Positions 8,991-17,917 of a stretch of DNA of 46,767 bases are shown here, piece after piece. The notes under the pieces were generated by a model. That model did no database searches. It saw nothing but the letters and a program-made list of their open reading frames with translations, and was not told where the DNA came from. How positions within the stretch are numbered: the first letter of the stretch is position 1; each line of letters begins with the position of its first letter. Both the position numbers and the translations under genes were made by a program. Source of the DNA: Methanobacteriota archaeon (GTDB lineage Archaea; Halobacteriota; Bog-38; Methanoflorentales; Methanoflorentaceae); NCBI GenBank assembly GCA_028679495.1, contig JAJRBK010000098.1, positions 1 through 46,767 on the forward strand, given 5' to 3'.

Positions 8991-10490
8991 ATGACGAAGA
9001 CAATCACTTTTTTTGATACCACCTTACGAGACGGAGAGCAAACGCCCAATGTTTCGTTAACAAACGAGCAGAAGTTTGCAATTGCCGGCGCCCTCGATAA
9101 ACTCGGCATAGACGTCATAGAGGCAGGCTTTCCAGCCTCTTCTCGCGGAGAGCTAGCTGCGACGAAGAGCATAGCGCGCGCGGGACTTCGTCCTACCATC
9201 TGTGGGCTTGCTCGCGTCCTTAAGCCTGATATCGATGCATGTTTAGACGCTGATGTAGGACTTATTCATATCTTCGCTTCCACATCTGATGTGCAGTTAG
9301 AGCATTCAATGAAGAAGACGCGGGAAGAGGTCTACGACTTATCAATCGAAGCTGTGGATTATGTCAAGCAGCACGGAATGCAATGTCTTTTCTCAGCCAT
9401 GGATGCGACAAGAACCGACCTCGGCTTCCTTCGCTATATCTGCAAGGGAGTGGAATCAGCTGGAGCTGATATCATCAACATCCCCGATACAGTAGGCGTG
9501 ATGGCACCATCTAAGATGTACGATCTTATTGCAGGTATACGAGCGGTGATCGCGGTGCCAATCGACGTTCACTGTCACAACGATTTCGGCCTTGCCGTGG
9601 CAAACAGCCTGTCGGCGGTGGAAGCGGGAGCGAACCAAGTACAGGTAACTGTGAATGGATTGGGAGAGCGCGCAGGAAATGCAGATTTAGCACAGACGGT
9701 AATGAGCCTACAGAGTATCTTCGGCCTCACTACTCACATCAATACGGAACATCTCCTCGAAACATCACGACTGGTTGAACGTTTTACCAAGATTAACCTG
9801 CCGCCGATGGCTCCGGTTGTCGGTGAGAATGCTTTTTCACATGAATCAGGGATACATTCCCGAGGAGTCATAGAATGCGCCGATACGTTTGAGCCGGGTA
9901 TTATGACTCCTGAGATGGTTGGCCAGCGCCGTCGTCTCGTCGCTGGTAAACACGCTGGCAGGCATGCGGTACGCGAGATGCTGAGAGACGCAAGCTTTTC
10001 GATAACAGAAGCTCAGCTGACAGACATAATGAATCGAGTAAAGGACCTAGGCGATCAAGGTCGGAGAGTTACAGATATCGACTTATACACTATAGCGGAA
10101 GCAGTGACAAACGATGTGTCGGAGCCGACAATTATGCTTGACGAGTTATCAGTGATGACTGGCAATCGCATGACACCAACTGCGACCATTAAAGCAACGG
10201 TTCATGGAAGGACGAAAGTTGGTGCGCGCGTAGGAGTGGGGCCCGTAGATGCTGCTATTAATGCCGTGCACGCTGTGCTAGGCAGTTCAGGTTTACAGCT
10301 TAAAACTTTTAGGATAGATGCAATCTCTGGTGGTACTGATGCACTTGCTGATGTTATCGTTGGCGTGGAAGATGCGAAAGGACATCTTGTCAGCGCGCGT
10401 GCCGCTCGAAATGATATCGTCGTTGCGTCAGTCGAAGCAATGATTAGCGCAATAAATCGTCTTGAACTGAGAGACAGCGAGGATCATTGA
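8991..10490 (+). CDS. 2-isopropylmalate / (R)-citramalate synthase family enzyme
   Basis: Acyl-CoA condensing enzyme of the alpha-isopropylmalate synthase family, acting in leucine or isoleucine (citramalate) synthesis; homocitrate synthase AksA is a third possibility. The TIM barrel begins FFDTTLRDGEQTPNVSLT and includes HCHNDFGLAVANSL and GLGERAGNADL with metal-binding histidines; NAFSHESGIHSRGV follows. The C-terminal LeuA dimerisation/allosteric domain (about residues 380-499) is present, favouring LeuA or CimA over AksA. ATG 8991 was chosen over an upstream ATG at 8925 because the family motif starts right after it. Its stop overlaps the start of the TatD-like gene. Confidence 0.88.
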   Translation: MTKTITFFDTTLRDGEQTPNVSLTNEQKFAIAGALDKLGIDVIEAGFPASSRGELAATKSIARAGLRPTICGLARVLKPDIDACLDADVGLIHIFASTSDVQLEHSMKKTREEVYDLSIEAVDYVKQHGMQCLFSAMDATRTDLGFLRYICKGVESAGADIINIPDTVGVMAPSKMYDLIAGIRAVIAVPIDVHCHNDFGLAVANSLSAVEAGANQVQVTVNGLGERAGNADLAQTVMSLQSIFGLTTHINTEHLLETSRLVERFTKINLPPMAPVVGENAFSHESGIHSRGVIECADTFEPGIMTPEMVGQRRRLVAGKHAGRHAVREMLRDASFSITEAQLTDIMNRVKDLGDQGRRVTDIDLYTIAEAVTNDVSEPTIMLDELSVMTGNRMTPTATIKATVHGRTKVGARVGVGPVDAAINAVHAVLGSSGLQLKTFRIDAISGGTDALADVIVGVEDAKGHLVSARAARNDIVVASVEAMISAINRLELRDSEDH

Positions 10491-11227
10491 AGTGGCGACT
10501 TATAGATTCACACTGCCATATCAACATGGCGGCTTTTGACAGCGACCGTCCCGAAGTTGTCGAGCGGGCTCACCGTGCAAGCGTAGCGCTCGTCAATTCG
10601 GGCGTTGATCTCGAGTCGAATGTTGCCACGAAGGCGCTGCTTACTTACAAGAACGTATTTGCCAGTTACGGCTTAAGTCCTGTTTATTACAAACAGGCCT
10701 CAGAAGTAATACGCTTTATTCGACAGAACGTCGGTTCAGCGTGTGCGATCGGTGAAGTTGGCTTGGATTTCTACCACGTAAAACAAGCATCAGAACGGAC
10801 TCGACAAGAAAACACGCTGTTTCAGTTCATCCGACTTAGCAAAGAGCTCGGTCTGGCGCTTATTCTTCATACGCGTGACGCTGAAGAACGAGTGTTTGAG
10901 CTCGCTCATAACGTGGACACTGCTGTCTATCATTGTTACGGCGGCAGCGTTGAGCTTGCAAAGAAAATCGTTGACTGTGGCCATTACGTATCAATTTCAA
11001 CGCGCGTTTGTCGGTCAGCACAACATAAAGAGCTGTTGAAGGTACTGCCGCGCGAACACGTTGTCATCGAGACTGATAGTCCCTTTCTTTCGTGTCACAA
11101 GGGCAGAAACGAACCGATCTTTGTCGAAGATGCACTACGTGTAGTTTCGCGTGTATGGGAGGAGGAACTAGAAGATACCGCGTCGATGCTCGTAAATAAC
11201 ACGAAAAATGCACTTAATCTTGTTTAA
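10487..11227 (+). CDS. TatD family metal-dependent hydrolase
   Basis: TatD-type amidohydrolase-fold nuclease family protein. Metal-ligand signatures are visible: DSHCHIN at residues 7-13, IGEVGLDF, ILHTRDAEE, VYHCYGG and the late ETDSPFLS. The expected length of about 250 residues is met. Translation starts at a TTG whose last two bases are shared with the stop of the upstream synthase (TTGA), preceded by GCGAGG. Bacterial TatD is a 3'-5' exonuclease in DNA repair; archaeal members are not well characterised, so the substrate is open. Confidence 0.87.
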   Translation: MKWRLIDSHCHINMAAFDSDRPEVVERAHRASVALVNSGVDLESNVATKALLTYKNVFASYGLSPVYYKQASEVIRFIRQNVGSACAIGEVGLDFYHVKQASERTRQENTLFQFIRLSKELGLALILHTRDAEERVFELAHNVDTAVYHCYGGSVELAKKIVDCGHYVSISTRVCRSAQHKELLKVLPREHVVIETDSPFLSCHKGRNEPIFVEDALRVVSRVWEEELEDTASMLVNNTKNALNLV

Positions 11228-11255
11228 ACAGAGTTTAGTGCCGGATACAAGAGAA

Positions 11256-11266
11256 AAAATATATAG
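11256..11266 (+). promoter_or_regulatory. TATA box of the NYN-domain gene
   Basis: AAATATATAGA sits about 51 bases before the ATG at 11317, in the only AT-rich stretch between the TatD-like gene and the NYN gene. AGGAG at about 11301 is the likely ribosome binding site. Confidence 0.5.
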
Positions 11267-11316
11267 AACAGCATCACTCATTAACTTGCCATATCTTCAT
11301 AGGAGTTTTCATATTT

Positions 11317-11868
11317 ATGCCTTCGATTCCACATATCAAAGACCGATTTAAAATAAGGACCATTATCCGACGCCGCGAGCGAACGCATAAGGGCATCGGA
11401 CTTCTTGTTGACGGACCTAATATGCTTCGAAAGGAGTTTCAGATCGATCTTGAAGAGATACGTAACACGCTCAAAGAGTTTGGAGACATTAAGGTCGGCA
11501 GAGTATACTTAAATCAGTATGCTTCTGAAAAGCTCGTTGAAGCGATTGAAAATCAAGGTTTTGAACCGGTCGTGAGTTCAAGTGACGTTGACGTCAGACT
11601 CGCGGTCGAGGCAACTGAACTTATTTTCAACCCTAACATCGACATTATTGCCATCGTTACTCGCGACGCAGATTTTAAGCCTGTACTATCCAAAGCGATG
11701 GAACACGGCAAAGAGACGATTATATTCGGAGCAGAGCCAGGATTCTCAACGGCCCTGAAGAATCTCGCCGACGTGGTCGTAATACTTAGTGAACAATCCT
11801 CTAGGGATCTTACAGCTGATCAGAACCTCCCTCATAAGCGTGAAGAAGTGTACTCAAAGCAAACATAG
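11317..11868 (+). CDS. NYN (PIN-like) domain protein, LabA/DUF88-like, TIGR00288 type
   Basis: A 183-residue putative RNase. The PIN-like NYN fold is indicated by the acidic active-site motifs LLVDGPNM (about residue 30), SSSDVDVRLAVEA and VTRDADFKPVL, followed by a beta strand EHGKETIIFGAE and a C-terminal NLADVVVIL. A basic N-terminal arm (KIRTIIRRRERTHK) could bind RNA. Archaeal members are conserved but unstudied. It has its own TATA-like promoter and ends before the convergent prefoldin beta gene. Confidence 0.83.
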   Translation: MPSIPHIKDRFKIRTIIRRRERTHKGIGLLVDGPNMLRKEFQIDLEEIRNTLKEFGDIKVGRVYLNQYASEKLVEAIENQGFEPVVSSSDVDVRLAVEATELIFNPNIDIIAIVTRDADFKPVLSKAMEHGKETIIFGAEPGFSTALKNLADVVVILSEQSSRDLTADQNLPHKREEVYSKQT

Positions 11869-11901
11869 CAACGTCTAGTCACGTGAGGAGACCTGGGATC
11901 A

Positions 11902-12264
11902 TTAGCCTGCCTGAGGCACGCCCCCTCCTAAAGCCTTTTTCAACTGCTCTTGCAGCTGTTTGAAGCGAGTTTGAACGCGCTCTTCTTGTCTTTCCAAGCT
12001 TTTTAGGCGGACGCTGTACGTTTCTTTTTTCTCGCTCAGATCGGTTTTTACGTCCTCGCGGTTTGACTTGACCAATATTGTTCCTACGGTCTTAAACACC
12101 ACTGCGGTATCATCGAGTTTATTTAACTCAGCAAGGGTTTGATCAGCTTCATTCAAGGCAAGTTCGAGTTGACTTCGTTGAAGAGCAAGAGCTTGCGCCT
12201 GCTGTTGAAGTTGCTGCAATTGAGCAATTTGGTTTTGTATTTGAGGAGGTAATTCGGCACTCAT
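11902..12264 (-). CDS. pfdB: Prefoldin subunit beta
   Basis: Beta subunit of the alpha2-beta4 prefoldin chaperone that delivers unfolded proteins to the thermosome. The 120-residue protein is two long coiled-coil helices (rich in LQQLQQQAQALALQR and ERQEERVQTRFKQLQEQL) joined by beta hairpins containing LNKLDDTAVVFKTVG. It is the last gene of the superoperon that begins with rpl15e. The client chaperonin gene is at 28971-30662. Confidence 0.93.
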   Translation of the reverse strand: MSAELPPQIQNQIAQLQQLQQQAQALALQRSQLELALNEADQTLAELNKLDDTAVVFKTVGTILVKSNREDVKTDLSEKKETYSVRLKSLERQEERVQTRFKQLQEQLKKALGGGVPQAG

Positions 12265-12300
12265 CTGAGGTCTCCTTACGGTTATCTGCTTTTTAAGTCT

Positions 12301-12570
12301 CTAGTCACACTTATATGGCTTAGGATTTAGCTCTTCTGTAACGACTGCATCGATTTCTGTAGCGACCATTACTAATCGTAGCCACGAGTTTGTTGCTGCG
12401 CGAAGAGAAGCTAAGTCGCAGGACTCTATCTGGATAAGGATCGTTTCTCCTGTCTTGCAAATGCTAAGAGAAGAGCGTGATCCGGCTACTGCAGCCTTCG
12501 ACTCAGGGGCGATCGCGTCAAATACAGTATCCGTGTTAGCTATCTCAACAACGTATCGCGATCGAAGCAT
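12301..12570 (-). CDS. pcc1: KEOPS complex subunit Pcc1
   Basis: Small dimerisation subunit of KEOPS, which makes the t6A modification on tRNA. The 89 residues show the Pcc1 pattern: a strand ending in IAPESK, then SSLSICKTGETILIQIES and a helix of the form LRAATNSWLRLVMVATEI. Identification is supported by position, since pcc1 follows rpoP and precedes pfdB in many euryarchaeal versions of this operon. The other KEOPS genes are not in the window. Confidence 0.85.
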   Translation of the reverse strand: MLRSRYVVEIANTDTVFDAIAPESKAAVAGSRSSLSICKTGETILIQIESCDLASLRAATNSWLRLVMVATEIDAVVTEELNPKPYKCD

Positions 12571-12656
12571 AGTCTTTCATTTTGCTCTGACGTTCGCTCG
12601 CTCGCTTAAATATCGCATGAGCCGAAAAGCAGTTGCATGCGACCGAGACGATTCTC

Positions 12657-12794
12657 CTAGTGCGCCTTCACCTTCTTAATTATCGTTGGTCGTTCCTTCA
12701 TCAAGATGCGATGTCCGCAGTATGGGCAGCGTATTCCTCCGTACTCCGATTCGATCTCAACCTCTCGCTTACAGCGAACGCATTTATAAACCAC
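12657..12794 (-). CDS. rpoP: DNA-directed RNA polymerase subunit P
   Basis: A 45-residue zinc-ribbon subunit of archaeal RNA polymerase (Rpb12 homologue), short enough to be missed by ORF callers. The frame reads MVYKCVRCKREVEIE, then CPYCGHRILMKERP, with the two CxxC pairs that bind zinc, and ends in a basic tail. It starts at GTG 12794; GGTGAT five to ten bases upstream is a good ribosome binding site. Its place between rpl37ae and pcc1 is the usual one. Confidence 0.93.
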   Translation of the reverse strand: MVYKCVRCKREVEIESEYGGIRCPYCGHRILMKERPTIIKKVKAH

Positions 12795-12821
12795 GAGAAT
12801 CACCGTCCTGAAATATCCGCA

Positions 12822-13112
12822 TCACTCTTGTTCTTCGCTTGCTCGCCTAATAGAGCGAGCGACAGTCTTTCCTACCGAAGTCTCAGGCACGTAAGCTCCG
12901 CCTGCAAAGATGGTGCTGCATTTCGAGCACATCCATATGCCGGTGCCCTTTCTTGAAACCGCTTTTCTGCCACAAGTTGGGCATCGATGAGCTTCATGCA
13001 TGATAGCTTCTACATCGGCTACTCGCTTGCGAATCTTACGTCCATATCGAGGGCCAAAACGGCCTGCTGAGCGTGTCTTGCGGCCCTTCTTTCGGCCGCT
13101 TTTTTTAGCCAT
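12822..13112 (-). CDS. rpl37ae: 50S ribosomal protein L37Ae (eL43)
   Basis: Zinc-binding large-subunit protein, 96 residues. A basic N-terminus (AKKSGRKKGRKTRSAGRFGPRYGRKIRKRV) precedes a zinc ribbon with CPTCGRKAV and MCSKCSTIFAGGAY. It overlaps the end of rrp42 by 8 bases. Position between the exosome genes and rpoP is conserved in Euryarchaeota. Confidence 0.95.
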   Translation of the reverse strand: MAKKSGRKKGRKTRSAGRFGPRYGRKIRKRVADVEAIMHEAHRCPTCGRKAVSRKGTGIWMCSKCSTIFAGGAYVPETSVGKTVARSIRRASEEQE

Positions 13113-13890
13113 TAATTAGCCCTCCTAACACGTCGTCTCGTATTTGCGTCGCTTTGCTGGTAGCCAGTTTGACGATGCGAGAGATCTCTTCTGAAGAAAG
13201 GGTGCCTGTGCCGGCTTTTTGCATTCCCGCAAGCGCTCCTTGCGCTCCAGAGATCACGGTTATCCGAGATGAAGCTATCATCTCTTCATCTAACGACGGA
13301 TCGAGCATAATCTCGCCGTCGAGATCTACTGCGGTTACCGCAACAGGGTACTCCTTGATTGGAAGAGGGGCGTCGGGCCCATAGCCATATCTTTCTGCGG
13401 GCGTTTTTGCAGTCAAAAGTGCAGCCAACGCTCCAAGAGCTGATGCGTCCATAAGATTACCGTCATGGTCAAGAACGTGCACATCGATGAATACCAACCA
13501 CACTTTTCCGTCTGGTAACGTTAGCTGCGAGAGATCAATAGCCCCTGATTCTCTCACGCCCCGATCTACAACACGGGCGAGCTCAATTGCATTTTCGTTA
13601 GGAGGTCCAGGCTCGAAGGTGGGAGAGGCCAAAGGTACGAGTTCAACGTTTGTTATGATCACGCCCATGTCAGGTGAGTCCAGGAAGGGTTCTCCTGGTT
13701 GAAGCTTGATTCCGACCAATACTTGTGTGTTGCCTATCTTGACCCTCGCTGATCCTTCTGCCTTTTCTATCAAGGCTGTTTCAACCTGTATCGGCCGATA
13801 CTCATCAAGCGCCCGTCCATCTGCTCTCTCCTGGCGCTTTGCGAGGCCATAGATGTAATCTTTCCTTATCTCAGCAATAACGTCACTCAT
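13105..13890 (-). CDS. rrp42: Exosome complex component Rrp42
   Basis: RNase PH-fold subunit that pairs with Rrp41 to form the hexameric ring of the archaeal exosome; Rrp42 itself is catalytically inactive but needed for activity and RNA binding. The 261-residue protein carries the family start RKDYIYGLAKRQERADGRALDEYRPI and the core GSARVKIGNTQVLVGIKL. It overlaps rrp41 by 8 bases, fitting stoichiometric translation. Confidence 0.95.
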   Translation of the reverse strand: MSDVIAEIRKDYIYGLAKRQERADGRALDEYRPIQVETALIEKAEGSARVKIGNTQVLVGIKLQPGEPFLDSPDMGVIITNVELVPLASPTFEPGPPNENAIELARVVDRGVRESGAIDLSQLTLPDGKVWLVFIDVHVLDHDGNLMDASALGALAALLTAKTPAERYGYGPDAPLPIKEYPVAVTAVDLDGEIMLDPSLDEEMIASSRITVISGAQGALAGMQKAGTGTLSSEEISRIVKLATSKATQIRDDVLGGLING

Positions 13891-14593
13891 GTCCTTCCCC
13901 TTGGTATTTTTGTACTAAGGCTTCGCGTTGCATCTCTGCTATGGTAGTACAGCCTTCTTTACCGAGCTGTAGTGCTTCTTCAAACTCCTCAAGTGTGAAA
14001 TGACCATCCATTTGAAGCAAAGAGATCTCTCCTGTCCGCACGTCCATCGCTACTGGCATATCTGCCTGTCCGAAGTTGTCCTCCTCTTTGACCAAGTCGA
14101 GAACCACGGTATCATCGACCTTTCCAACGGCACACGATGCTATCAATCCCCGCATCGGAACTCCTGCGTCTGCAAGCGCAACAGATGCTGCGTTTATCCC
14201 TGCAGATCTGGTGCCTGCATCTGCTTGAAGAATCTCGACAAATACATCAATTGTGGAACGTGGATAAAACTCTTTTATGATTACCGGATCAATGGCCTCC
14301 CTGCTGACTTTTGAGATCTCAATACTTCTCCTGTCAGGACCGGGACGTCGCCGTTCCTCTACGGAGAAAGACGCCATGTTATACCTGTATCGAATTATGG
14401 CCCTGTTGGCCTCCTGCATATGTCGTGGGTGAACCGCCCGCGGTCCGTAAACTGCAGCCATAACCTTGTTTCCGCCGTGTTCTACATAGCATGATCCATC
14501 GGCTCTTTCTAGCGCCCCGACCTCAAACTTGATCGGACGTAGTTCATTGGGGAGGCGTTTGTCGATTCTCTTACCGTTTTTAATAAACTCCAT
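13883..14593 (-). CDS. rrp41: Exosome complex component Rrp41 (catalytic)
   Basis: Phosphorolytic 3'-5' exoribonuclease subunit of the exosome. The RNase PH domain shows KRIDKRLPNELRPI, GGNKVMAAVYGPR, the arginine-rich RRRPGPDRRS phosphate-site segment and VKEEDNFGQADMP with the catalytic aspartates. I took ATG 14593 (MEFIKNGKRIDKR), giving 236 residues; an upstream in-frame ATG at 14659 would add 22 residues unlike the family. The start lies inside the last codons of rrp4. Confidence 0.95.
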   Translation of the reverse strand: MEFIKNGKRIDKRLPNELRPIKFEVGALERADGSCYVEHGGNKVMAAVYGPRAVHPRHMQEANRAIIRYRYNMASFSVEERRRPGPDRRSIEISKVSREAIDPVIIKEFYPRSTIDVFVEILQADAGTRSAGINAASVALADAGVPMRGLIASCAVGKVDDTVVLDLVKEEDNFGQADMPVAMDVRTGEISLLQMDGHFTLEEFEEALQLGKEGCTTIAEMQREALVQKYQGEGHE

Positions 14594-15263
14594 GCTTTTC
14601 TTCCTCGAGAAACGTGGTGATCCTATCCGTAAGGCCCGAGGTGTGAGCCTCTCGCTCAATTCTCTTTATCACTTTAATCGCCAGTTCCTCATCTTCTGCT
14701 TTCCCGTTGATCCAAATGCGGCCGTTTTTGCCAACGAATATATTCACATCCAGCTTGCTTTTGAGCAAGCTTATCATCGATCCTGCCCGTCCTATTACCC
14801 TAGGGACCTTCGTGTATGACACTTCAATAATGCGACCGCTCCTTAATACTCGAAGCTGTCCCTCTTTTGGTGCCAGCTCTACCTTCATGGATTTGTCAAC
14901 ATCTATCACTTTGAAGATGGCGAGATCTCCGACGCCCATTATTTTAGACATTTCGCTCGAATCTATCCGACGTGGATACTCAGAAATGTGCATGAGGGCT
15001 TCATAAGGGGAGCTAATATCGATCTTCCAATTTGAGAAGCTGATATCGGTTACTAATCCGATGACGATGTCGCCGACGACAGGGAGATACTTGCCGGAAA
15101 GTGGGATAACGCGTATTCTATCTCTGCTATCAAGAAGCCCATAAATGAGCGCGTAGACTTTCTCGTCCTCTACATAGGTCCCTTCTGCCGCCCTAGCTGC
15201 TTCGTTAGAAAGCAGATCTCCCGGCACGACAATCGTTTTATCCATCATCTCTTGCTTCTTCAC
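14580..15263 (-). CDS. rrp4: Exosome complex RNA-binding component Rrp4
   Basis: Cap subunit of the archaeal exosome that gives access to the Rrp41/42 ring. An N-terminal domain with IVVPGDLLS is followed by an S1 domain (GDIVIGLVTDISFSNWKIDI) and a KH domain (VIGRAGSMISLLKSKLDVNIFVGKNGRIWI). Length 227 residues is typical. Four-base overlap with the upstream SBDS gene. Confidence 0.95.
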   Translation of the reverse strand: MKKQEMMDKTIVVPGDLLSNEAARAAEGTYVEDEKVYALIYGLLDSRDRIRVIPLSGKYLPVVGDIVIGLVTDISFSNWKIDISSPYEALMHISEYPRRIDSSEMSKIMGVGDLAIFKVIDVDKSMKVELAPKEGQLRVLRSGRIIEVSYTKVPRVIGRAGSMISLLKSKLDVNIFVGKNGRIWINGKAEDEELAIKVIKRIEREAHTSGLTDRITTFLEEEKHGVY

Positions 15264-15970
15264 GTTTTTCCACCTCGCTCCAAGATCTTCGTCTCTGCCT
15301 CTCCCCTTGATAATCGGTTGATCAGTTCATAAAAATCATTTTGCATGCCTGCAGGGAATCGAACAACTCCAATCCAAGAGCCATCATGCTGCCATTCTTG
15401 GCGCATAAGCTTGCCAAAACGTTGAATAGGCCCGTAAGATTTGGCAACATAATTGGGCGGCACTTTGACTGCAACAGTGATCTCTTCGAACCGTATGGGT
15501 ATTAACGGTCGTATCGCCTTCAAAGCTATGTTTACTTGTTCATCGACACTCTTGAACGGATCAACATTTACTTTTGCCTCTTCTAACGCTTTTTCTATGC
15601 GCTGCGGTGGGTGAGGCAAGCCTGTTTGAGGATTTACAGCATTAGCGGCTATGGTATTGACGATTTGTTTTCGTTTATGTTCCTGGATATTGCGCCTTTG
15701 CTGTGCCGTAAGGTGCAGTTCACCCTCTTTGATAATCCGTTCAGCGACTTCCGTCGCATCATTGGTGCCAAATGTCTTTTTTAGCCCCTCTTCAGATGCT
15801 CGCTCACCTTTAGCCGCGTCCTTGAATACCTCTTCGATCGCAAGGACATCATCCATGGCCGCGCGTTGGCCTTCTCTAAACTGCAAAGCGTACTCAGGAT
15901 CGACAAGTACTTCGAAGTGTTCTCCTCCTCTGACAAGTCGAGCGATAACCGCGTTGTCGAGCGAGACCAT
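15260..15970 (-). CDS. Ribosome maturation protein SBDS/SDO1 homologue
   Basis: Archaeal Shwachman-Bodian-Diamond protein, linked to late maturation of the large ribosomal subunit. The 236 residues contain the FYSH-type N-terminal domain (VRGGEHFEVLVDPEYAL, then DVLAIEEVFKDAAKGERAS), a helical middle domain (ANAVNPQTGLPHPPQRIEKALEEA) and a C-terminal ferredoxin-like domain. Close coupling to rrp4 is the conserved archaeal arrangement. Confidence 0.94.
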   Translation of the reverse strand: MVSLDNAVIARLVRGGEHFEVLVDPEYALQFREGQRAAMDDVLAIEEVFKDAAKGERASEEGLKKTFGTNDATEVAERIIKEGELHLTAQQRRNIQEHKRKQIVNTIAANAVNPQTGLPHPPQRIEKALEEAKVNVDPFKSVDEQVNIALKAIRPLIPIRFEEITVAVKVPPNYVAKSYGPIQRFGKLMRQEWQHDGSWIGVVRFPAGMQNDFYELINRLSRGEAETKILERGGKT

Positions 15971-16023
15971 CTATAGGTTTCCCTTACAAATCTGACTTCT
16001 TGTGAGCGTTTAAAATGAAGGCA

Positions 16024-16761
16024 TCATTCCTTGTGCATGCTATCGAGGATGCCCTGAATGTATGACTGAAGCTCATCTCCCACAAGCTTCCTGAATCGCT
16101 TATCTGTTCCATACACCGCAGCTATTTCAATTGTATCTTTCGTCAACTTGCCTTCAGTGGCTTTGTACAAAGCCTCAAGCCCAAGGTTAATAGCTTTGTT
16201 GATATCAGCGTTCTCGTCATATTTCTCTTCGAGAACTTCCATAACTGCATTTCTGCCCGATCCAATACCTGTCGCTTTAACCATGAGAAGGGCACCGCTT
16301 GGATCCGTCTCAAATAGCCGCGGACCAGTATCGTCGATTCCTCCGATTAGTAAAGCAGTTCCGTACGGTCGTACGCCTCCGTATTGTGTGAATGTTTGCT
16401 TGTGATCGCAAACCTTCTTAGCAAGTATCTCGATGCCAATTGGCTCGTTATATACGACGCGGTTTATCTGCGCATCAACTCGTGCCCTGTCAACTAAGGC
16501 GCGCGCGTCGGCAACTAGGCCGCTCGTAACTGCGCCGATATGATCGTCGATTTGAAAGATCTTCTCTGTCGATTGAGGCTCTAAAAGCCTGCTGGTGATT
16601 CTCTTATCGACAAGAAGGGCGACGCCATCTTTTGCCTTAATCCCAACCGAGGTCGTTCCACGTTTTACTGCCTCACGTGCATACTCGACTTGAAACAGCC
16701 TTCCGTCCGGGGAAAACACGGTAATCGCCCTGTCATATCCCATTTGTGGTGCCATCTGCAT
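16024..16761 (-). CDS. psmA: Proteasome subunit alpha
   Basis: Non-catalytic outer-ring subunit of the archaeal 20S proteasome. The family N-terminus YDRAITVFSPDGRLFQVEYA forms the gate and alpha signature, followed by GTTSVGIKAKDGVALLVDKR. 245 residues. The start codon shares one base with the stop of the Pop5 gene (TAATG). The catalytic beta subunit is not in the window. Confidence 0.96.
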   Translation of the reverse strand: MQMAPQMGYDRAITVFSPDGRLFQVEYAREAVKRGTTSVGIKAKDGVALLVDKRITSRLLEPQSTEKIFQIDDHIGAVTSGLVADARALVDRARVDAQINRVVYNEPIGIEILAKKVCDHKQTFTQYGGVRPYGTALLIGGIDDTGPRLFETDPSGALLMVKATGIGSGRNAVMEVLEEKYDENADINKAINLGLEALYKATEGKLTKDTIEIAAVYGTDKRFRKLVGDELQSYIQGILDSMHKE

Positions 16762-17264
16762 TATATCAGCCTCTCGTTGTCACAGACCGTGATTCCAATA
16801 AAATGGACATCCGCACGATCCGTAATCTCCTTATCTTCCGGAATTATATCAATTTCGTTGCCGCGTATCCTCACTGCTCTCCCAGATACGGGCACTGTCA
16901 CATAAGAAGATATATTGCGTCGTAGTTTCTCTTCTATTTGTAAATACTTTTCTGTAGCCGATCTTATGCTCCCAGCGGTGCCCAACACTACGATGCATAT
17001 CCGAGCGTTACCAATACGACTTATGCTCGAAAGGACTGCTCGTACTTGGTCAACATGCTTGTAGTTACAACGCAATAATCCCTTGAAACCATCGAAGCTT
17101 ATCGTTTTGATCGCAAATGCGCTCGCACCCACGGCACCAAACAAACCAAGTGAGGCTTCAGTTAGCTCCTTTATAAAGCTACTAACGGTCACACGCTCTT
17201 CTGAAGATACAACAAAAGCGATATACCGGTACTTATCACGCAGAGTGGGCGAAAGGGGCTTCAT
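16761..17264 (-). CDS. rnp2: RNase P protein component 2 (Pop5)
   Basis: Protein subunit of archaeal RNase P, which removes tRNA 5' leaders. The 167 residues begin LSPTLRDKYRYIAFVVSSEE, the conserved Rpp14/Pop5 start, and show the alpha-beta core with RCNYKHVDQVRAVLSSI. A C-terminal extension of about 45 residues (VTVPVSGRAVRIRGNEIDI) goes beyond the compact core. It works with Rpp30, encoded next door. Confidence 0.9.
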   Translation of the reverse strand: MKPLSPTLRDKYRYIAFVVSSEERVTVSSFIKELTEASLGLFGAVGASAFAIKTISFDGFKGLLRCNYKHVDQVRAVLSSISRIGNARICIVVLGTAGSIRSATEKYLQIEEKLRRNISSYVTVPVSGRAVRIRGNEIDIIPEDKEITDRADVHFIGITVCDNERLI

Positions 17265-17275
17265 TGAAGAATTCC

Positions 17276-17917
17276 TCAGCGCTGGCCCCTTCTTTGAACA
17301 ATGTCCAAGGGTACGCTTGAGAGGGCTGCCTCGGCCTCGTCATCTTCTAACAGCGTGAGCTTCGCAAGGGCTTTCAGCTCGCGCGGCGCTCTTAAGTCAT
17401 AATGAGAGCACGCATCACTCGTGATCACGATTTTAGTATCAAATTTCTTACACAAAGCAATATTTTTGCGCTGAAACGCAAGCAATCGGGCTCTGCGAAT
17501 TCCGTAAGTTTTCCAAAAGTAGCTTAAGCTGAAGCCGATTGCGATTCCGTTTCGTTTCGCCAGTTTAGCGGTCACTTGGTTTAAGCCATTATGCCTTCCG
17601 TGTTCAGGATGCATAAGTACATCGACTCGCTCGTCTCGGCACGCAGCCCGGTTTATCTTATCGTTGCCACCGTGCACGTTTAGCACCGTCACGGTCCGTC
17701 TGTACAGCGCTATTTTTTTCTTGAGCTCTCCGACGTTCTGTGCCTTTATCTCAACTCCAGAAACAATGCCGCAATCAGGAAGTTCTGCGAGAAACGGCGT
17801 ATGGTTTGTTATTGCTATGCTATGGAAGCCAAGTCTTCGAGCTGTCAAATCAAGCCTTTGTGGTGTATCTGCCCCTTCAGGGAACGCGTGAACGCCGATA
17901 TCAATGTAGTAGCGCAT
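17276..17917 (-). CDS. rnp3: RNase P protein component 3 (Rpp30)
   Basis: TIM-barrel RNase P subunit that pairs with Pop5. Visible features include MRYYIDIGVHAFPEGAD, a SIAITNHTP segment, VLNVHGGNDKINRAACRDERVDVLMHPE and KIVITSDACSHYDLRAPRE, all typical of Rpp30. ATG 17917 was chosen because the conserved start follows it directly; ATG 17938 would add seven residues. It overlaps the end of the COG1325 gene. Confidence 0.92.
   Translation of the reverse strand: MRYYIDIGVHAFPEGADTPQRLDLTARRLGFHSIAITNHTPFLAELPDCGIVSGVEIKAQNVGELKKKIALYRRTVTVLNVHGGNDKINRAACRDERVDVLMHPEHGRHNGLNQVTAKLAKRNGIAIGFSLSYFWKTYGIRRARLLAFQRKNIALCKKFDTKIVITSDACSHYDLRAPRELKALAKLTLLEDDEAEAALSSVPLDIVQRRGQR

Noticed and set aside
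12633..12956. 107-aa plus-strand frame
   Set aside because: Antisense to rpoP and rpl37ae, both identified by zinc-ribbon motifs and synteny.
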